From: Turicibacter sanguinis
GTDB taxonomy: Bacteria > Bacillota_I > Bacilli_A > MOL361 > Turicibacteraceae
DNA length: 64,000 bases
NCBI RefSeq assembly: GCF_013046825.1
Contig: NZ_CP053187.1
Location: forward strand, 2,886,001 to 2,950,000
Reading direction: 5' to 3'
The notes beneath the pieces are model-generated. The model ran no database searches. It was not told where the DNA came from and saw only the letters and a list, made by a program, of their open reading frames with translations. Of the stretch, positions 25,862 to 34,440 are shown in pieces. The position numbers and the translations under genes are program-made. Position 1 is the first letter of the stretch. Every line of letters starts with the position of its first letter.

Positions 25862-26455
25862 TTGAAAAAAATTGTCATTAGTATCTCACTACTCGTCACT
25901 GTTTTATCTATCGTTTATATCTGTCAATATAATACAGCCTCTAAAACAGCAGAAGAAGCCATGTCTGTCGCCGGTGCTGATTCCATTGAAATCCTTTATG
26001 AGAAAAAAACAGAAGATGGTAGCATTTTACTGTATCGAACCATCGGAACGGATTCCTTATCTATCGCCTATGTCAATCGTAACTTTTCAGGTTATGAATT
26101 TATGGATTACAACATTGCTTATGAAATCTCAAATTTAGAAGCACAAGCTGGTCTTTCTTATGTCAGTCTTCAAAAAACAGAAGATGTTCCCTATACGATT
26201 TATGCAGGAATCACAACAGATGAAAACTTACATGAAGTCTTAATTACAGAGCCGTCTTTTAGCATCGCTCATAGCGCTAAAATTATCGAATCTGATATAG
26301 AGGGAACCTATATTTGGATGGCCTATTCTCCTGATTTTACAGGAGAAAATTTCTCACTCATCGGTCTTTCCGAAACAGGTGATATTATCGGTGACATTGA
26401 ACAAGATGGAACACAAGTTACCATTCATACCATTGATACAACTGAAGCTCACTAA
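25862..26455 (+). CDS. Hypothetical membrane-anchored extracytoplasmic protein
   Basis: TTG start preceded by AGAGAGGGAT. Residues 3-22 (KIVISISLLVTVLSIVYICQ) form a signal anchor. The 170-residue exported part is acidic and strand-rich with repeating aromatic/Thr patterns (ILYEKKTEDGSILLYRTIG, IYAGITTDENLHEVLIT), similar in style to small PepSY- or YxeA-like sensor domains, but no family is identified. Single gene with strong terminator. Confidence 0.65.
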   Translation: MKKIVISISLLVTVLSIVYICQYNTASKTAEEAMSVAGADSIEILYEKKTEDGSILLYRTIGTDSLSIAYVNRNFSGYEFMDYNIAYEISNLEAQAGLSYVSLQKTEDVPYTIYAGITTDENLHEVLITEPSFSIAHSAKIIESDIEGTYIWMAYSPDFTGENFSLIGLSETGDIIGDIEQDGTQVTIHTIDTTEAH

Positions 26456-26484
26456 AAAGAGGAAACTTAATGTTTCCTCTTTTT
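26454..26484 (+). terminator. Terminator of the anchored hypothetical gene
   Basis: AAAGAGGAAAC and GTTTCCTCTTT, T-run. Confidence 0.9.
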
Positions 26485-26569
26485 ACATTGAGGTGTCAAT
26501 TCTAAAAAAGCAACGGATAAACGCCCCCTATCTAAACAGGTATCAAACCAATAGTGATACCATCTTACA

Positions 26570-26608
26570 TAAAATAAAAAGACATAGGCCCCTACACTCC
26601 TATGTCTT
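26570..26608 (-). terminator. Terminator of the 171-residue hypothetical gene
   Basis: AAGACATAGG (26579-26588) and CCTATGTCTT (26599-26608), T-rich on the minus side. A further hairpin GGTATCA/TGATACC (26539-26561) lies beyond. Confidence 0.8.
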
Positions 26609-26636
26609 ATTTCAATTTTTAATAATCATCATCACC

Positions 26637-27149
26637 TTATAAGACAAATTCAGTTTTAGTCCATTGTCTAAAAAAATTAATATCTCGAATCGATCCATCA
26701 CCATTTAAAAGCCCCAAATAAATCCCATCAGCTTTTCCAACTTTCCAAATCGCACTCGCTGTATTATCTTTCGTCGAAATACCAGCTGACTTCACATAAT
26801 CAATAAAAACATCTTTACCAACACCAAATGTTTCAGTCACATAAGCGACTAAATAAATATCGATACAACTCGCTCCTAAGTCATTCACATCTTTGCTCAA
26901 AATATGCTCTTTTACAATTTCAGGCCATTCCTCAGGATAACTCTCCACAATCAAATCTTGAATTTCACCTAAACAATAGGCACGATAACTTCGTTTCTCC
27001 CATTGTTTTAATAAAGAAGCATCACCTTTTAATTCCACTAAATGATTTAATGTTGTTTTTAAATGACAAAGCATGGGGATGACTTTCGTATCCAAACTTC
27101 GTCCTCTCAAATGATTTGGTAACACAACCTTCAAATTATCATCTTTCAT
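26637..27149 (-). CDS. Hypothetical protein, about 170 residues
   Basis: Start placed at ATG 27149, 6 bases after GGGGGAG; an ATG one codon earlier is also possible. Cytoplasmic, helical N-terminal two thirds (MLCHLKTTLNHLVELKG..), strand-rich end (AIWKVGKADGIYLGLLNGDGSIRDINFF). No motif recognised. Monocistronic. Confidence 0.6.
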   Translation of the reverse strand: MKDDNLKVVLPNHLRGRSLDTKVIPMLCHLKTTLNHLVELKGDASLLKQWEKRSYRAYCLGEIQDLIVESYPEEWPEIVKEHILSKDVNDLGASCIDIYLVAYVTETFGVGKDVFIDYVKSAGISTKDNTASAIWKVGKADGIYLGLLNGDGSIRDINFFRQWTKTEFVL

Positions 27150-27285
27150 CATATTCTCCCCCATTTATTTGAAAACCCTTTCCTTTTCATCACTATTATA
27201 TGACCTCTTGTCGATTATATCAAGAAAGCCTCTAAAACTTTTTTTAATTTTTGCTTGCAAAATAGCTCATAGCAAATCTCAAACT

Positions 27286-27341
27286 AAAAAAATCAGAGTA
27301 GCCTTCTATATTTTTCAATATATGTCGGCTTCCTCTGATTT
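27286..27341 (-). terminator. Long terminator of the beta-propeller-like lipoprotein gene
   Basis: AAATCAGAG and CTCTGATTT arms with further inner pairing; T-run on the minus strand. Confidence 0.75.
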
Positions 27342-27352
27342 GTTGACTTTTT

Positions 27353-28489
27353 TTATTCCGTTACGTAAAAATTTCGCTGCGAATAGCCTAAATCATCATG
27401 ATCTAGGCAATAAATGACTTTACCTTCTTGGGTAAATCCAATTAAATCGACCTTAATGTCCTCAATTATCGTCAACTGCTCTAAAAATTCTAAAATTCCA
27501 TCTTCTAATATCTCATAACGCTCAATATCAATCCATTTCGGAAAAAACTGTCCCTCATTTTTAATTCCAATCGCCACTACCATTTCATTTCCTTGCTGCA
27601 TATAATCCATAATCTCTCGAGTCTCCCCTTCTACCGGTTCAAACTCAATCAAATCCCCCTCCAAAAACTGCTGCTCCTTTAACCCAAACCAGCGCATGAC
27701 AAAATCATCCTCTTCATATACAAACATTTGTAAGTAATCTTCATTATAAGCTAAATCCATCATATTCGCTTGAGCAGGAACCTCTAATTTTTCACAAGTC
27801 TGTGACGCTAATTCACAGATCAAATATCCTGCTGCCGCTTCATATCCCCCGATTTCTGCTATTAAATGTTGTCCATTATTAATAAACGTTGGCATTCCAT
27901 AATACGACACTTCAAGTAACTTTTGAGCATCATAATAAATCGGTTTGGCTAACAAAACCGGTTCACTCCCCTGATTCCATAACCAAAGCCCCTCCGTATT
28001 GCTATAACTCATCATCGTTAAATCCTGATTAAAGTCACACCCCAAAATTTTCCCCTCTCCGTTGATAACATCAGGTAATCCCTCTACCTGAACAACTTCT
28101 AACTCTTCATCAAAAATAAATAACTCCTCTTCCGTTATCACATACAATTGATTATCAAGAATCTTTACCTTAAAAACACTCATCCCAAGCATCACTTCTT
28201 TGATGACATCTAAACGAGATGCACTCATCTGATAAAGAATGGCCTGATGATCTAGCGTATATGGCACTGTCAAATAAAGATCATGACCTCCAAGACGTCC
28301 TAAAAACGTCAAAGGCTGCAGATACTCATCGCCTAGCTCATTAAGATTAAACAGCACATCAGAAAGCTCTTCGACTTCTTCTTCAACCCCTTGATTATCC
28401 TCTACGATTTCTTGCTGTGGCATTGAAGTCACAGACTGACATCCAGCTAATAACATACTTAAAATAAAGATACTTATCCCTTTTTTCAT
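27353..28489 (-). CDS. Lipoprotein with WD40/propeller-like repeats, function unknown
   Basis: 378 residues, ATG after GGAGGGGAATC. Signal peptide with lipobox LLAGC (Cys17), then an acidic linker (VEDNQGVEEEVEELSD). The mature part has repeated blade-like strands with patterns such as VFKVKILDNQLYVITEEELFIFDEEL and MMSYSNTEGLWLWNQG, as in beta-propeller folds. Probably surface-anchored and involved in binding or sensing. Downstream of the ECF sigma/anti-sigma pair on the same strand but 200 bases away with a terminator between. Confidence 0.7.
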   Translation of the reverse strand: MKKGISIFILSMLLAGCQSVTSMPQQEIVEDNQGVEEEVEELSDVLFNLNELGDEYLQPLTFLGRLGGHDLYLTVPYTLDHQAILYQMSASRLDVIKEVMLGMSVFKVKILDNQLYVITEEELFIFDEELEVVQVEGLPDVINGEGKILGCDFNQDLTMMSYSNTEGLWLWNQGSEPVLLAKPIYYDAQKLLEVSYYGMPTFINNGQHLIAEIGGYEAAAGYLICELASQTCEKLEVPAQANMMDLAYNEDYLQMFVYEEDDFVMRWFGLKEQQFLEGDLIEFEPVEGETREIMDYMQQGNEMVVAIGIKNEGQFFPKWIDIERYEILEDGILEFLEQLTIIEDIKVDLIGFTQEGKVIYCLDHDDLGYSQRNFYVTE

Positions 28490-28661
28490 GATTCCCCTCC
28501 ATTTTTTCTAATTATACCACATAACATTCTAAATTCCCTTCATTCACTACATGAAATAAAATCAATCAGCAATGATTGGTTAAAGTTTTAATAAATTGCA
28601 AAACTTAGACCTTTCCGTTCAAATATAACTAAAAAAATCCCCCTAAGAACCGATTCTTTAA

Positions 28662-28690
28662 GATTTAAAAGGAGCCATCACAGGCTCCTT
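28662..28690 (-). terminator. Terminator of the sigma/anti-sigma operon
   Basis: AAGGAGCC and GGCTCCTT arms around ATCACA; T-rich on the minus side. Confidence 0.8.
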
Positions 28691-28692
28691 AT

Positions 28693-29736
28693 TTATTTAA
28701 TTGTAATCAGACTTTCTAAAATAGTCTCACTTTCATGATGTTCATAAGAATCCTCACCCGTAGGAATCCAAATTTGTTTTTCAATCACAACTTTGAACGT
28801 TCCTGTTTTAGTCTTTGATGCTCGATAAATTCCCTTTACGCCTTGATTTCCTAAATATCTTAATTGGCTCATCTGAAGCTCTTCTCCTGTTTCATCAAAA
28901 ACACGAATATCATATCGTGACCAATCTTCCTCTGGAATAGTCGCATCCACAATGACTCCAAATGGAGTCATTGATATTTGTTCAATACTGGCTCCATTCG
29001 CATTTACTCCTTCAACAACCGTCACTGATGATAACTCTTGATTAACCTTAACTGGCACTTTAAATGCCCAAGTTCCCCATGTGGTTTGTGATTCATCATC
29101 AATATGATTGGCACAATTTTCTACGACAATTTTCTTTGTTTGGAAGGTAAACTCTTCTGGAATTTCTCCTGATCCTAAATAGTACTGCTCCACGCCAACA
29201 AACGTATGCTCATCAATAAATTTTCCTTCAAATCCTGAAATTCCGATTACCTCTAATTCCGCATCAAAATCAACTTTACTATAGGCCTCTTCTACAAGCA
29301 GTTGATTCACCTCAATGACCTGATTCTTTGCTTCTCCAACGATGTAGGATAAATGTTCAAATGGTTTCTCACTCTCCACGACATACGTTACATATAAAAA
29401 CTGTCCATCACTAAAAATTTCCGACAACGTCATCGCAATTCCATTCGAATAGGCGGTTTCATTCACTGATGTTGCATACTCTGAATAATTACCTGGGAAG
29501 TACAAATTCTTTTCAATTGACTCAAAGACATTACCAATAACTGGTAACTTAGAAGCTACTGCTGGATTCGTGAATCCAAGTCCTAGTGTAATCGTAAGCC
29601 CCGCTGCTAATCCTACTCCTACCTTTTTCACACGTCCTAATTTCTTTGTACGTTTCATCATCATCGCCTGCTTAACTCCTTCATTAATCACATCGTCTAA
29701 TTGATTGGGTAAAGAAATCTCATCATATTTATTCAT
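28693..29736 (-). CDS. Anti-sigma factor-like membrane protein (DUF4179 type)
   Basis: 347 residues, ATG after GGGAGG. Short cytoplasmic N-terminus with an amphipathic helix (LDDVINEGVKQAMMMKR), one TM helix (VGVGLAAGLTITLGLGF, about 41-57), then an extracytoplasmic domain starting SKLPVIGNVFESIEKN, the DUF4179 pattern, and a C-terminal beta-rich DUF5643-like region. Overlaps the sigma gene by 8 bases. Such proteins hold an ECF sigma factor at the membrane until an envelope signal releases it. Confidence 0.8.
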   Translation of the reverse strand: MNKYDEISLPNQLDDVINEGVKQAMMMKRTKKLGRVKKVGVGLAAGLTITLGLGFTNPAVASKLPVIGNVFESIEKNLYFPGNYSEYATSVNETAYSNGIAMTLSEIFSDGQFLYVTYVVESEKPFEHLSYIVGEAKNQVIEVNQLLVEEAYSKVDFDAELEVIGISGFEGKFIDEHTFVGVEQYYLGSGEIPEEFTFQTKKIVVENCANHIDDESQTTWGTWAFKVPVKVNQELSSVTVVEGVNANGASIEQISMTPFGVIVDATIPEEDWSRYDIRVFDETGEELQMSQLRYLGNQGVKGIYRASKTKTGTFKVVIEKQIWIPTGEDSYEHHESETILESLITIK

Positions 29737-30298
29737 TAAAACATCCTCCCTTTAATAAAACATTTAACTCCTCTTTCGCGCGTCTTAAATGACTTTTTAC
29801 GGTATTTAGCGGTAACTCCATCAAATCGGCTATCTCTTTTTCTTTATAATCATTAAAAAACTTTAAAATAATTACCATTTTATACTCAGGCCGTAATCGA
29901 TCCATTGCTTCATACAAATCTAACTTTTGTTCAATCGAAATTCCTTTGTTAACCTCCTGAATATCAACCTGATCTAATAATGGCATCACATCCTGCTGCT
30001 TCTTGATTTCCTTTAAAGCCACATGAATCAAAATTTTCGTCATCCATGTCTTAAAATAATCGGGATTCTTTAATTGATGAATCTTCATCAATCCTAAATA
30101 GGTCATCTCTCCAACAATATCAAGGGCTACTTGTTGCTCCTTCACATAACTAAAGGCCATTTTATAAAAATAGGCTTTATGACGCTTAAGTAGTTCACCA
30201 TAAGCATCATGATCTCCTCTTATCGCCTTTTTAGCTAACTGCCTCTCACTGACTTCCTCTACTTTTTTAACCCAAGGTATTACTAATACACGATCCAT
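29729..30298 (-). CDS. ECF-type RNA polymerase sigma factor
   Basis: 189 residues. Region 2 with YGELLKRHKAYFYKMAFSYVKEQQVALDIV, linker, and region 4 with LRPEYKMVIILKFFNDYKEKEIADLMELPLNTVKSHLRRAKEEL (helix-turn-helix). The YGEL..Y spacing and absence of 1.1/3 regions define the ECF group (SigV/SigW-like). It is co-transcribed with the DUF4179 anti-sigma factor, so it should be membrane-controlled. Start is uncertain by a few codons; the ribosome site (TAGG) is weak. Confidence 0.85.
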   Translation of the reverse strand: MDRVLVIPWVKKVEEVSERQLAKKAIRGDHDAYGELLKRHKAYFYKMAFSYVKEQQVALDIVGEMTYLGLMKIHQLKNPDYFKTWMTKILIHVALKEIKKQQDVMPLLDQVDIQEVNKGISIEQKLDLYEAMDRLRPEYKMVIILKFFNDYKEKEIADLMELPLNTVKSHLRRAKEELNVLLKGGCFNE

Positions 30299-30383
30299 AT
30301 CCTACGCCTAACCTTTCTTTGATACCATGCTATCATAATTGACACCTATTAGAGAGATAAACAGGATAAAAAGTTGCAAGAAA

Positions 30384-30420
30384 ATAAAAAAAATAACCAT
30401 TCACAAACCGAATGATTATT
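30384..30420 (-). terminator. Terminator of the DUF624 pair
   Basis: AATAACCATTC (30392-30402) and GAATGATTATT (30410-30420), eight or more T on the minus strand; overlaps the last codons. Confidence 0.85.
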
Positions 30421-31021
30421 TTGAGTGATTTAAATGATGCCCAATCGCAGCTCCACCAAAATAATTGATTAAGCAAGCTAAGACGCCTGGCATTAACACA
30501 AATAATCCAGGCATGAAAAGGACTAAAAGACTTAATCCAATACTCCACAAGAAAATAAAAAGAGATTGAAGAAGATAAGCATGTGACATAAAGAGAGCAT
30601 TTTTTAAAAGTTGAAAAATTGATGTTTCATAACGTGAGAATAATAAGAGAATAAAGGCCGTTAAGACGACAAGTTCAAAAATTAGGATAATGATAAACAG
30701 CCAGGCAAGCGTCATTTTTTGCAGTAATGAACGATATCCGATGAATAGATAAAACAAACTTCCAAACCAAAAAATTCCGAGAATAAGAAGAAGCGGGAAT
30801 GACATTTTAAAGTTTTGACGATAACTTTTATAAAAATCAGCACCTACTTGAATCTCTTCCCCTCTTAGCTTTTTCCCGCAAACAAATAAGAGCGCCGTTG
30901 TTGAAGTCACGATTGTTACAATTGGTAAACATCCCACAAACCATAAGACACTTAATAACATTAAATCATATGCGTCTGCTAACATTTTTCCAAGAGGCCG
31001 ATCTGCATTAAAGATTCCCAT
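30416..31021 (-). CDS. DUF624 (YesL-like) membrane protein, copy 2
   Basis: Start at ATG 31021, after AGGGGGATTAGG; it overlaps the operon partner's stop region only slightly. About 200 residues with five to six hydrophobic segments and the DUF624 signature (SVLWFVGCLPIVTI..STTALLFVCGKK). About one third identical to the gene before it. DUF624 proteins often accompany sugar ABC transporters; here none is nearby, so the role is open. Confidence 0.75.
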   Translation of the reverse strand: MGIFNADRPLGKMLADAYDLMLLSVLWFVGCLPIVTIVTSTTALLFVCGKKLRGEEIQVGADFYKSYRQNFKMSFPLLLILGIFWFGSLFYLFIGYRSLLQKMTLAWLFIIILIFELVVLTAFILLLFSRYETSIFQLLKNALFMSHAYLLQSLFIFLWSIGLSLLVLFMPGLFVLMPGVLACLINYFGGAAIGHHLNHSK

Positions 31022-31031
31022 CCTAATCCCC

Positions 31032-31676
31032 CTAACACTCAATGGCTTGTTCTTGACGTAATTCTTCAACTGCTTTTTGACGAACTAAAAACTTATGAAT
31101 CGAATTTCGAATAAAAATACTTCCGGTTAATCCAATCGCTCCTGGTAACACAATCACAATCCCGGGTACAAGCAGCAAGCAAAAAATGATAGCGATGATT
31201 AAACCAAACGCTTTAATCGACTCAATAAAATAAGCATGTATAAATAAAAATGAATTTCTAATAATTTGGATTGTACGAAGCTCATATTTAGCTAAAAGTG
31301 CACACATATAAACACTCATCATCACTACCTCAAAAGCTAAAACCAACATGACCACAACTGACCCATTAAAGCCTTCTTTTAAAGCGGAAAAACTCATCAT
31401 AAAGTAAGTTAACGTCCCATACCATAAGATGGCTAAAATCCCGGTAATCAAAAAAGATTGTTTAAAATTCTCTTTATAGCTTTTAATAAATTCAGAAATT
31501 ATTTTAGGCTCATCTTGTTTAACCTTTTTCCCACAAACATAAAATAAAGCCGTTGTTGAAGCCCCAATCGTTACAAGCGGTAAACTTCCAATAAACCATA
31601 AAATTGATAAAACAGCGATATCGCTAATCGCATAAATCATTTTAAAGAATAGATTATCATCGTATTGTGATGCCAT
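31032..31676 (-). CDS. DUF624 (YesL-like) membrane protein, copy 1
   Basis: 214 residues, ATG after GGAGGGGGATTTTT. SILWFIGSLPLVTIGASTTALFYVCGKKVK is the family core, followed by four or five TM helices. Tandem with a close relative 10 bases downstream, which points to a recent duplication. No sugar uptake genes adjoin. Confidence 0.75.
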   Translation of the reverse strand: MASQYDDNLFFKMIYAISDIAVLSILWFIGSLPLVTIGASTTALFYVCGKKVKQDEPKIISEFIKSYKENFKQSFLITGILAILWYGTLTYFMMSFSALKEGFNGSVVVMLVLAFEVVMMSVYMCALLAKYELRTIQIIRNSFLFIHAYFIESIKAFGLIIAIIFCLLLVPGIVIVLPGAIGLTGSIFIRNSIHKFLVRQKAVEELRQEQAIEC

Positions 31677-31799
31677 AAAAATCCCCCTCCTGTTTTTACT
31701 CTTTCATTATACCTTAAGATAAATAATTTGTAATCGTTTTTATTCCAATTTTAGGTTTAAAAAGAGTCTAAATTAGAGATTTTTACATATACTAATAAG
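31677..31799. other. Intergenic upstream of DUF624 genes
   Basis: AT-rich; should hold the leftward promoter of the DUF624 pair and, near 31785, a TATACT box for the rightward RNA candidate. No ORF. Confidence 0.3.
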
Positions 31800-31958
31800 G
31801 AAGTAGGGAAATCGTTCGTAAACGTCATTCGTCTCTTAGGTAAAGAGCTCCTTTTTCACTTATATTTGATTTTTTCAAATGTAAACATCCAAAAGAATGA
31901 TTTCTCTTTCACAACACGCTAGAATGAAAAGTTGAACTGATATCAGTTCAACTTTTTT
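31800..31958 (+). ncRNA. Candidate structured small RNA with perfect terminator
   Basis: No gene lies upstream, yet a strong terminator ends at 31958. Before it: a 12-bp outer stem (31806-31817 with 31895-31906, two G-U pairs only on the plus RNA), enclosing hairpins CTCTT/AAGAG (31833-31837/31843-31847) and ATTTGA/TCAAAT (31864-31869/31875-31880, extended by another G-U), i.e. a three-way junction. TATACT near 31785 may be the -10 box. A small regulatory RNA is the simplest reading; no known family recognised. Confidence 0.55.
31927..31958 (+). terminator. Perfect terminator of the small RNA candidate
   Basis: AAAAGTTGAACTGAT and its reverse complement back to back, then six T on the plus strand; the minus side has four. 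Confidence 0.85.
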
Positions 31959-32119
31959 CATTTTCCACCAAATTGTTCTATTTTTCTCAACGTGTGAATA
32001 GACTATAAAGAATGAACAGAGACCCTGATTCATTCAACTTGAAACTCTCCTTTTCTTTTAATAAGATTTTCTTTACTCTATAAAAAAATATCCGGTGAGG
32101 CTTAATCACCGGATATTTT
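31959..32119. other. Intergenic, contains the EutH terminator
   Basis: AT-rich; apart from the hairpin at 32083-32121 nothing recognised. Confidence 0.3.
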
Positions 32120-32121
32120 TT
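32083..32121 (-). terminator. Terminator of the EutH gene
   Basis: TATCCGGTGA and TCACCGGATA arms, long A/T flanks on both sides. Confidence 0.9.
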
Positions 32122-33211
32122 ATGATTCCATCTGTCTATTTTTTATAAACTGCCAGTACAATAAAGCAAGAATTAAACTTAAGAAACCACCGACAAATTT
32201 AGAAACAATGAAGGCTGTACTTATATGGGGAGTCATGGAATTTACAAAAGCAAGCTGTCCTCCAAAAACGAAGGCACCACTAATACATAAAGCCGAACAA
32301 ATTAATTTACCCAATTCATCCATTTCATGAAAACGACTAAAGGCCAATAAATTACTAACAAGATTACCAATCATTGCACTGATGCTCACATCATTAACCC
32401 CAATCCATCTCCCTATCATCGCTAATTGAGAGTTAAAGAAACGATAAATAATTTCTAGCAAAGAATACGCACCCGCAATAAAGATTCCAATGCGTACAAC
32501 GATTTGAGCCCCTTCTGCCAGCGAGGCCATTCCTTTTACAAATTCAACACCTGAAACAGCCTGGGCACCTGCAATCATCAGTCCGATTAAACTCATCCAA
32601 ACCACAACCCGACTTAATAGATTAAAGAATTTAATTAATGATAAGGGCCTCACTAAAATTAAAGTCGATAAAATGATAACCCCAACAAATAACGGAATCA
32701 TATGACGAAATAGTATTAAACCCTCAATTCCTGCTATGATTCCACCAACAAAGCATCCAAATGGGATGGCAATCATTCCAAGAACCATTCCTTTTAAAAA
32801 GATAGGAATATCTTTTTTAGGAATCATTCCAAATGCCACCGGAATCGAAAAACTAATCGTTGCACCCAGACCTGATGCAATCACCATTCCTGAAAATTCT
32901 CCCATTAAAGTGGAATTTGCTAATTCCATTGATAATTGATATCCACCCATATCACAAGCTAAAAAAGTTCCAATTAAAATAGAGGGATCCATTTGAAAAA
33001 GAGTCGCAATTGGAGTCAACACCCGACTTAATACATCTGAAAAAACAGGCGCCAATAAAAAAATTCCAAGCATATTCAGCGTTAAAACACCTATTGACTT
33101 AATCCCTCTTTCAAAACATTCGCCTAAACCCATTCGGTTTCCCATCATAAAATCAAGGCCACCAATCACAAAAAAGATTGCCACCACATAAAAAATTAAA
33201 TCTGTTATCAC
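32120..33211 (-). CDS. eutH: EutH-type ethanolamine permease
   Basis: 363 residues, GTG start behind AAGGTGGATAGAT. About ten hydrophobic segments. Family features include the conserved N-terminal GGLDFMMGNRMGLGECFERGI and DPSILIGTFLACDMGGYQLS. EutH imports ethanolamine for breakdown by ethanolamine ammonia-lyase in eut gene clusters. No eut genes are in this window, so this is an orphan copy whose function is inferred only from family. Confidence 0.85.
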   Translation of the reverse strand: MITDLIFYVVAIFFVIGGLDFMMGNRMGLGECFERGIKSIGVLTLNMLGIFLLAPVFSDVLSRVLTPIATLFQMDPSILIGTFLACDMGGYQLSMELANSTLMGEFSGMVIASGLGATISFSIPVAFGMIPKKDIPIFLKGMVLGMIAIPFGCFVGGIIAGIEGLILFRHMIPLFVGVIILSTLILVRPLSLIKFFNLLSRVVVWMSLIGLMIAGAQAVSGVEFVKGMASLAEGAQIVVRIGIFIAGAYSLLEIIYRFFNSQLAMIGRWIGVNDVSISAMIGNLVSNLLAFSRFHEMDELGKLICSALCISGAFVFGGQLAFVNSMTPHISTAFIVSKFVGGFLSLILALLYWQFIKNRQMES

Positions 33212-33282
33212 ATCTATCCACCTTCTATCTTAACTTTTTATATTCCTTCTTCACTAATTTAACATTAATTGTAACAAAAAGA

Positions 33283-33318
33283 AACAAAACAGGTCTTTGT
33301 GAACTTTCACAAAGACCT
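33283..33318 (-). terminator. Terminator of the pyroglutamate operon
   Basis: AGGTCTTTGTGAA (33291-33303) and TTCACAAAGACCT (33306-33318), T-rich on the minus side. Confidence 0.85.
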
Positions 33319-33323
33319 TTTAA

Positions 33324-33761
33324 TTAAGAAATTTTTTGATTAAATTTTTTCCAACTAAGCTCTTGCATTTTTGAAAATTCTTGACGCTCTTGCTTAAATA
33401 AATTTGGACTAATTCGATAGGCATAAGCTTGTAGCATTTTCCCATCTTCCGTCACAACCTCTACAATATCTCGATTGTACATGTTGCTTGGATTATTTTT
33501 TGAGATATATCCTTCAATTTCATCTAATGGTTTTAAGACTTCGTGGAGTTCGTTGACATAAAAGAGTTGTCCTTCAATCCAATGTTCGCCCGGCATTAAG
33601 GCTGGATAATCTTCTTTTTTATAATAATATAAAGTGCCTTTTACTTTGGCATTTTCAACATGCGTTAAGTTGTCATGTAAAACATCAATATAATTGCGCT
33701 CTCCAACCATTAGTGTTCCGTAAACAAAGATGGGTAACACAGTTTCTTGATGTTTTAGCAT
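33324..33761 (-). CDS. Gamma-glutamylcyclotransferase-like (AIG2/GGCT) protein
   Basis: 145 residues, ATG after AGGAGGAGCTGT and overlapping the end of pcp by 7 bases. FVYGTLM is the family motif; the conserved acid for catalysis is expected in the DEIEGY segment (about E82). Enzymes of this fold release 5-oxoproline (pyroglutamate) from gamma-glutamyl peptides or amines. Its place behind pcp fits a role in pyroglutamate metabolism, by context. Confidence 0.8.
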   Translation of the reverse strand: MLKHQETVLPIFVYGTLMVGERNYIDVLHDNLTHVENAKVKGTLYYYKKEDYPALMPGEHWIEGQLFYVNELHEVLKPLDEIEGYISKNNPSNMYNRDIVEVVTEDGKMLQAYAYRISPNLFKQERQEFSKMQELSWKKFNQKIS

Positions 33762-34399
33762 ACAGCTCCTCCTGTCACTTTAACATCTTGATCAACGTTA
33801 ATTCCTGTTTCAATTAAAATCGTTAACCCTGTTACAATATCTGCTACAGACATCGATGGCATTGTTGGCTTATCAACTGTTTGCATTGGGACATAAGGAA
33901 TATGAACAAAGCCTGCTTTTAAAGAGGGTTGTTGCGTCGCTGCAAAATGTAAGGCTCCATACATGATATGATTACATACAAATGTACCAGCTGTATTTGA
34001 CACAGCAGCAGGAATCCCGGCTGCTTTCATATTTTGAACCATTGCTTTAATCGGTAACGTTGCGAAGTAAGCAGCAGGACCTTCTGCAAAAATAGTACGG
34101 TCAATAGGCTGTGCTCCCTCGTTATCTGGAATACGCGCATCATCTTGATTAATCGCGACACGCTCAACTGTAATATTAGGACGACCACCTGCTTGACCAA
34201 CACAAATAACCATATCAGGTTGTTCCTCTTTTAATGTTTGATAAAGAACCTCAATACTTTTATCGAATACTGTTGGAATCTCTTTTTTGATAATTTGAAC
34301 CCCTAAAATCTCATCTGGTAATTGCATCACAGACATTAATGCTGGATTAACGGGTTCTCCACCAAATGGATCAAATCCTGTCACTAAAACTTTTTTCAT
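33755..34399 (-). CDS. pcp: Pyroglutamyl-peptidase I
   Basis: Start at ATG 34399, 9 bases after AGGAGG; 214 residues as in the family. VTGFDPFGG N-terminus, glutamate in GGRPNITVERVAIN (about E80), nucleophile in SNTAGTFVCNHIMYG (Cys near 143) and His in GFVHIPYVP (about 167): the full catalytic triad of C15 peptidases. It removes N-terminal pyroglutamate from peptides in the cytoplasm. Preceded in the operon by DUF979 and DUF969 membrane proteins. Confidence 0.95.
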   Translation of the reverse strand: MKKVLVTGFDPFGGEPVNPALMSVMQLPDEILGVQIIKKEIPTVFDKSIEVLYQTLKEEQPDMVICVGQAGGRPNITVERVAINQDDARIPDNEGAQPIDRTIFAEGPAAYFATLPIKAMVQNMKAAGIPAAVSNTAGTFVCNHIMYGALHFAATQQPSLKAGFVHIPYVPMQTVDKPTMPSMSVADIVTGLTILIETGINVDQDVKVTGGAVC

Positions 34400-34440
34400 A
34401 ACATTCATCCTCCTAATCGACAACTAGATGCAAGTATTTA

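Noticed and set aside
26379-26642. 87-codon frame over the end of the anchored protein gene
   Set aside because: Overlaps the terminator at 26454-26484 and has no ribosome site.
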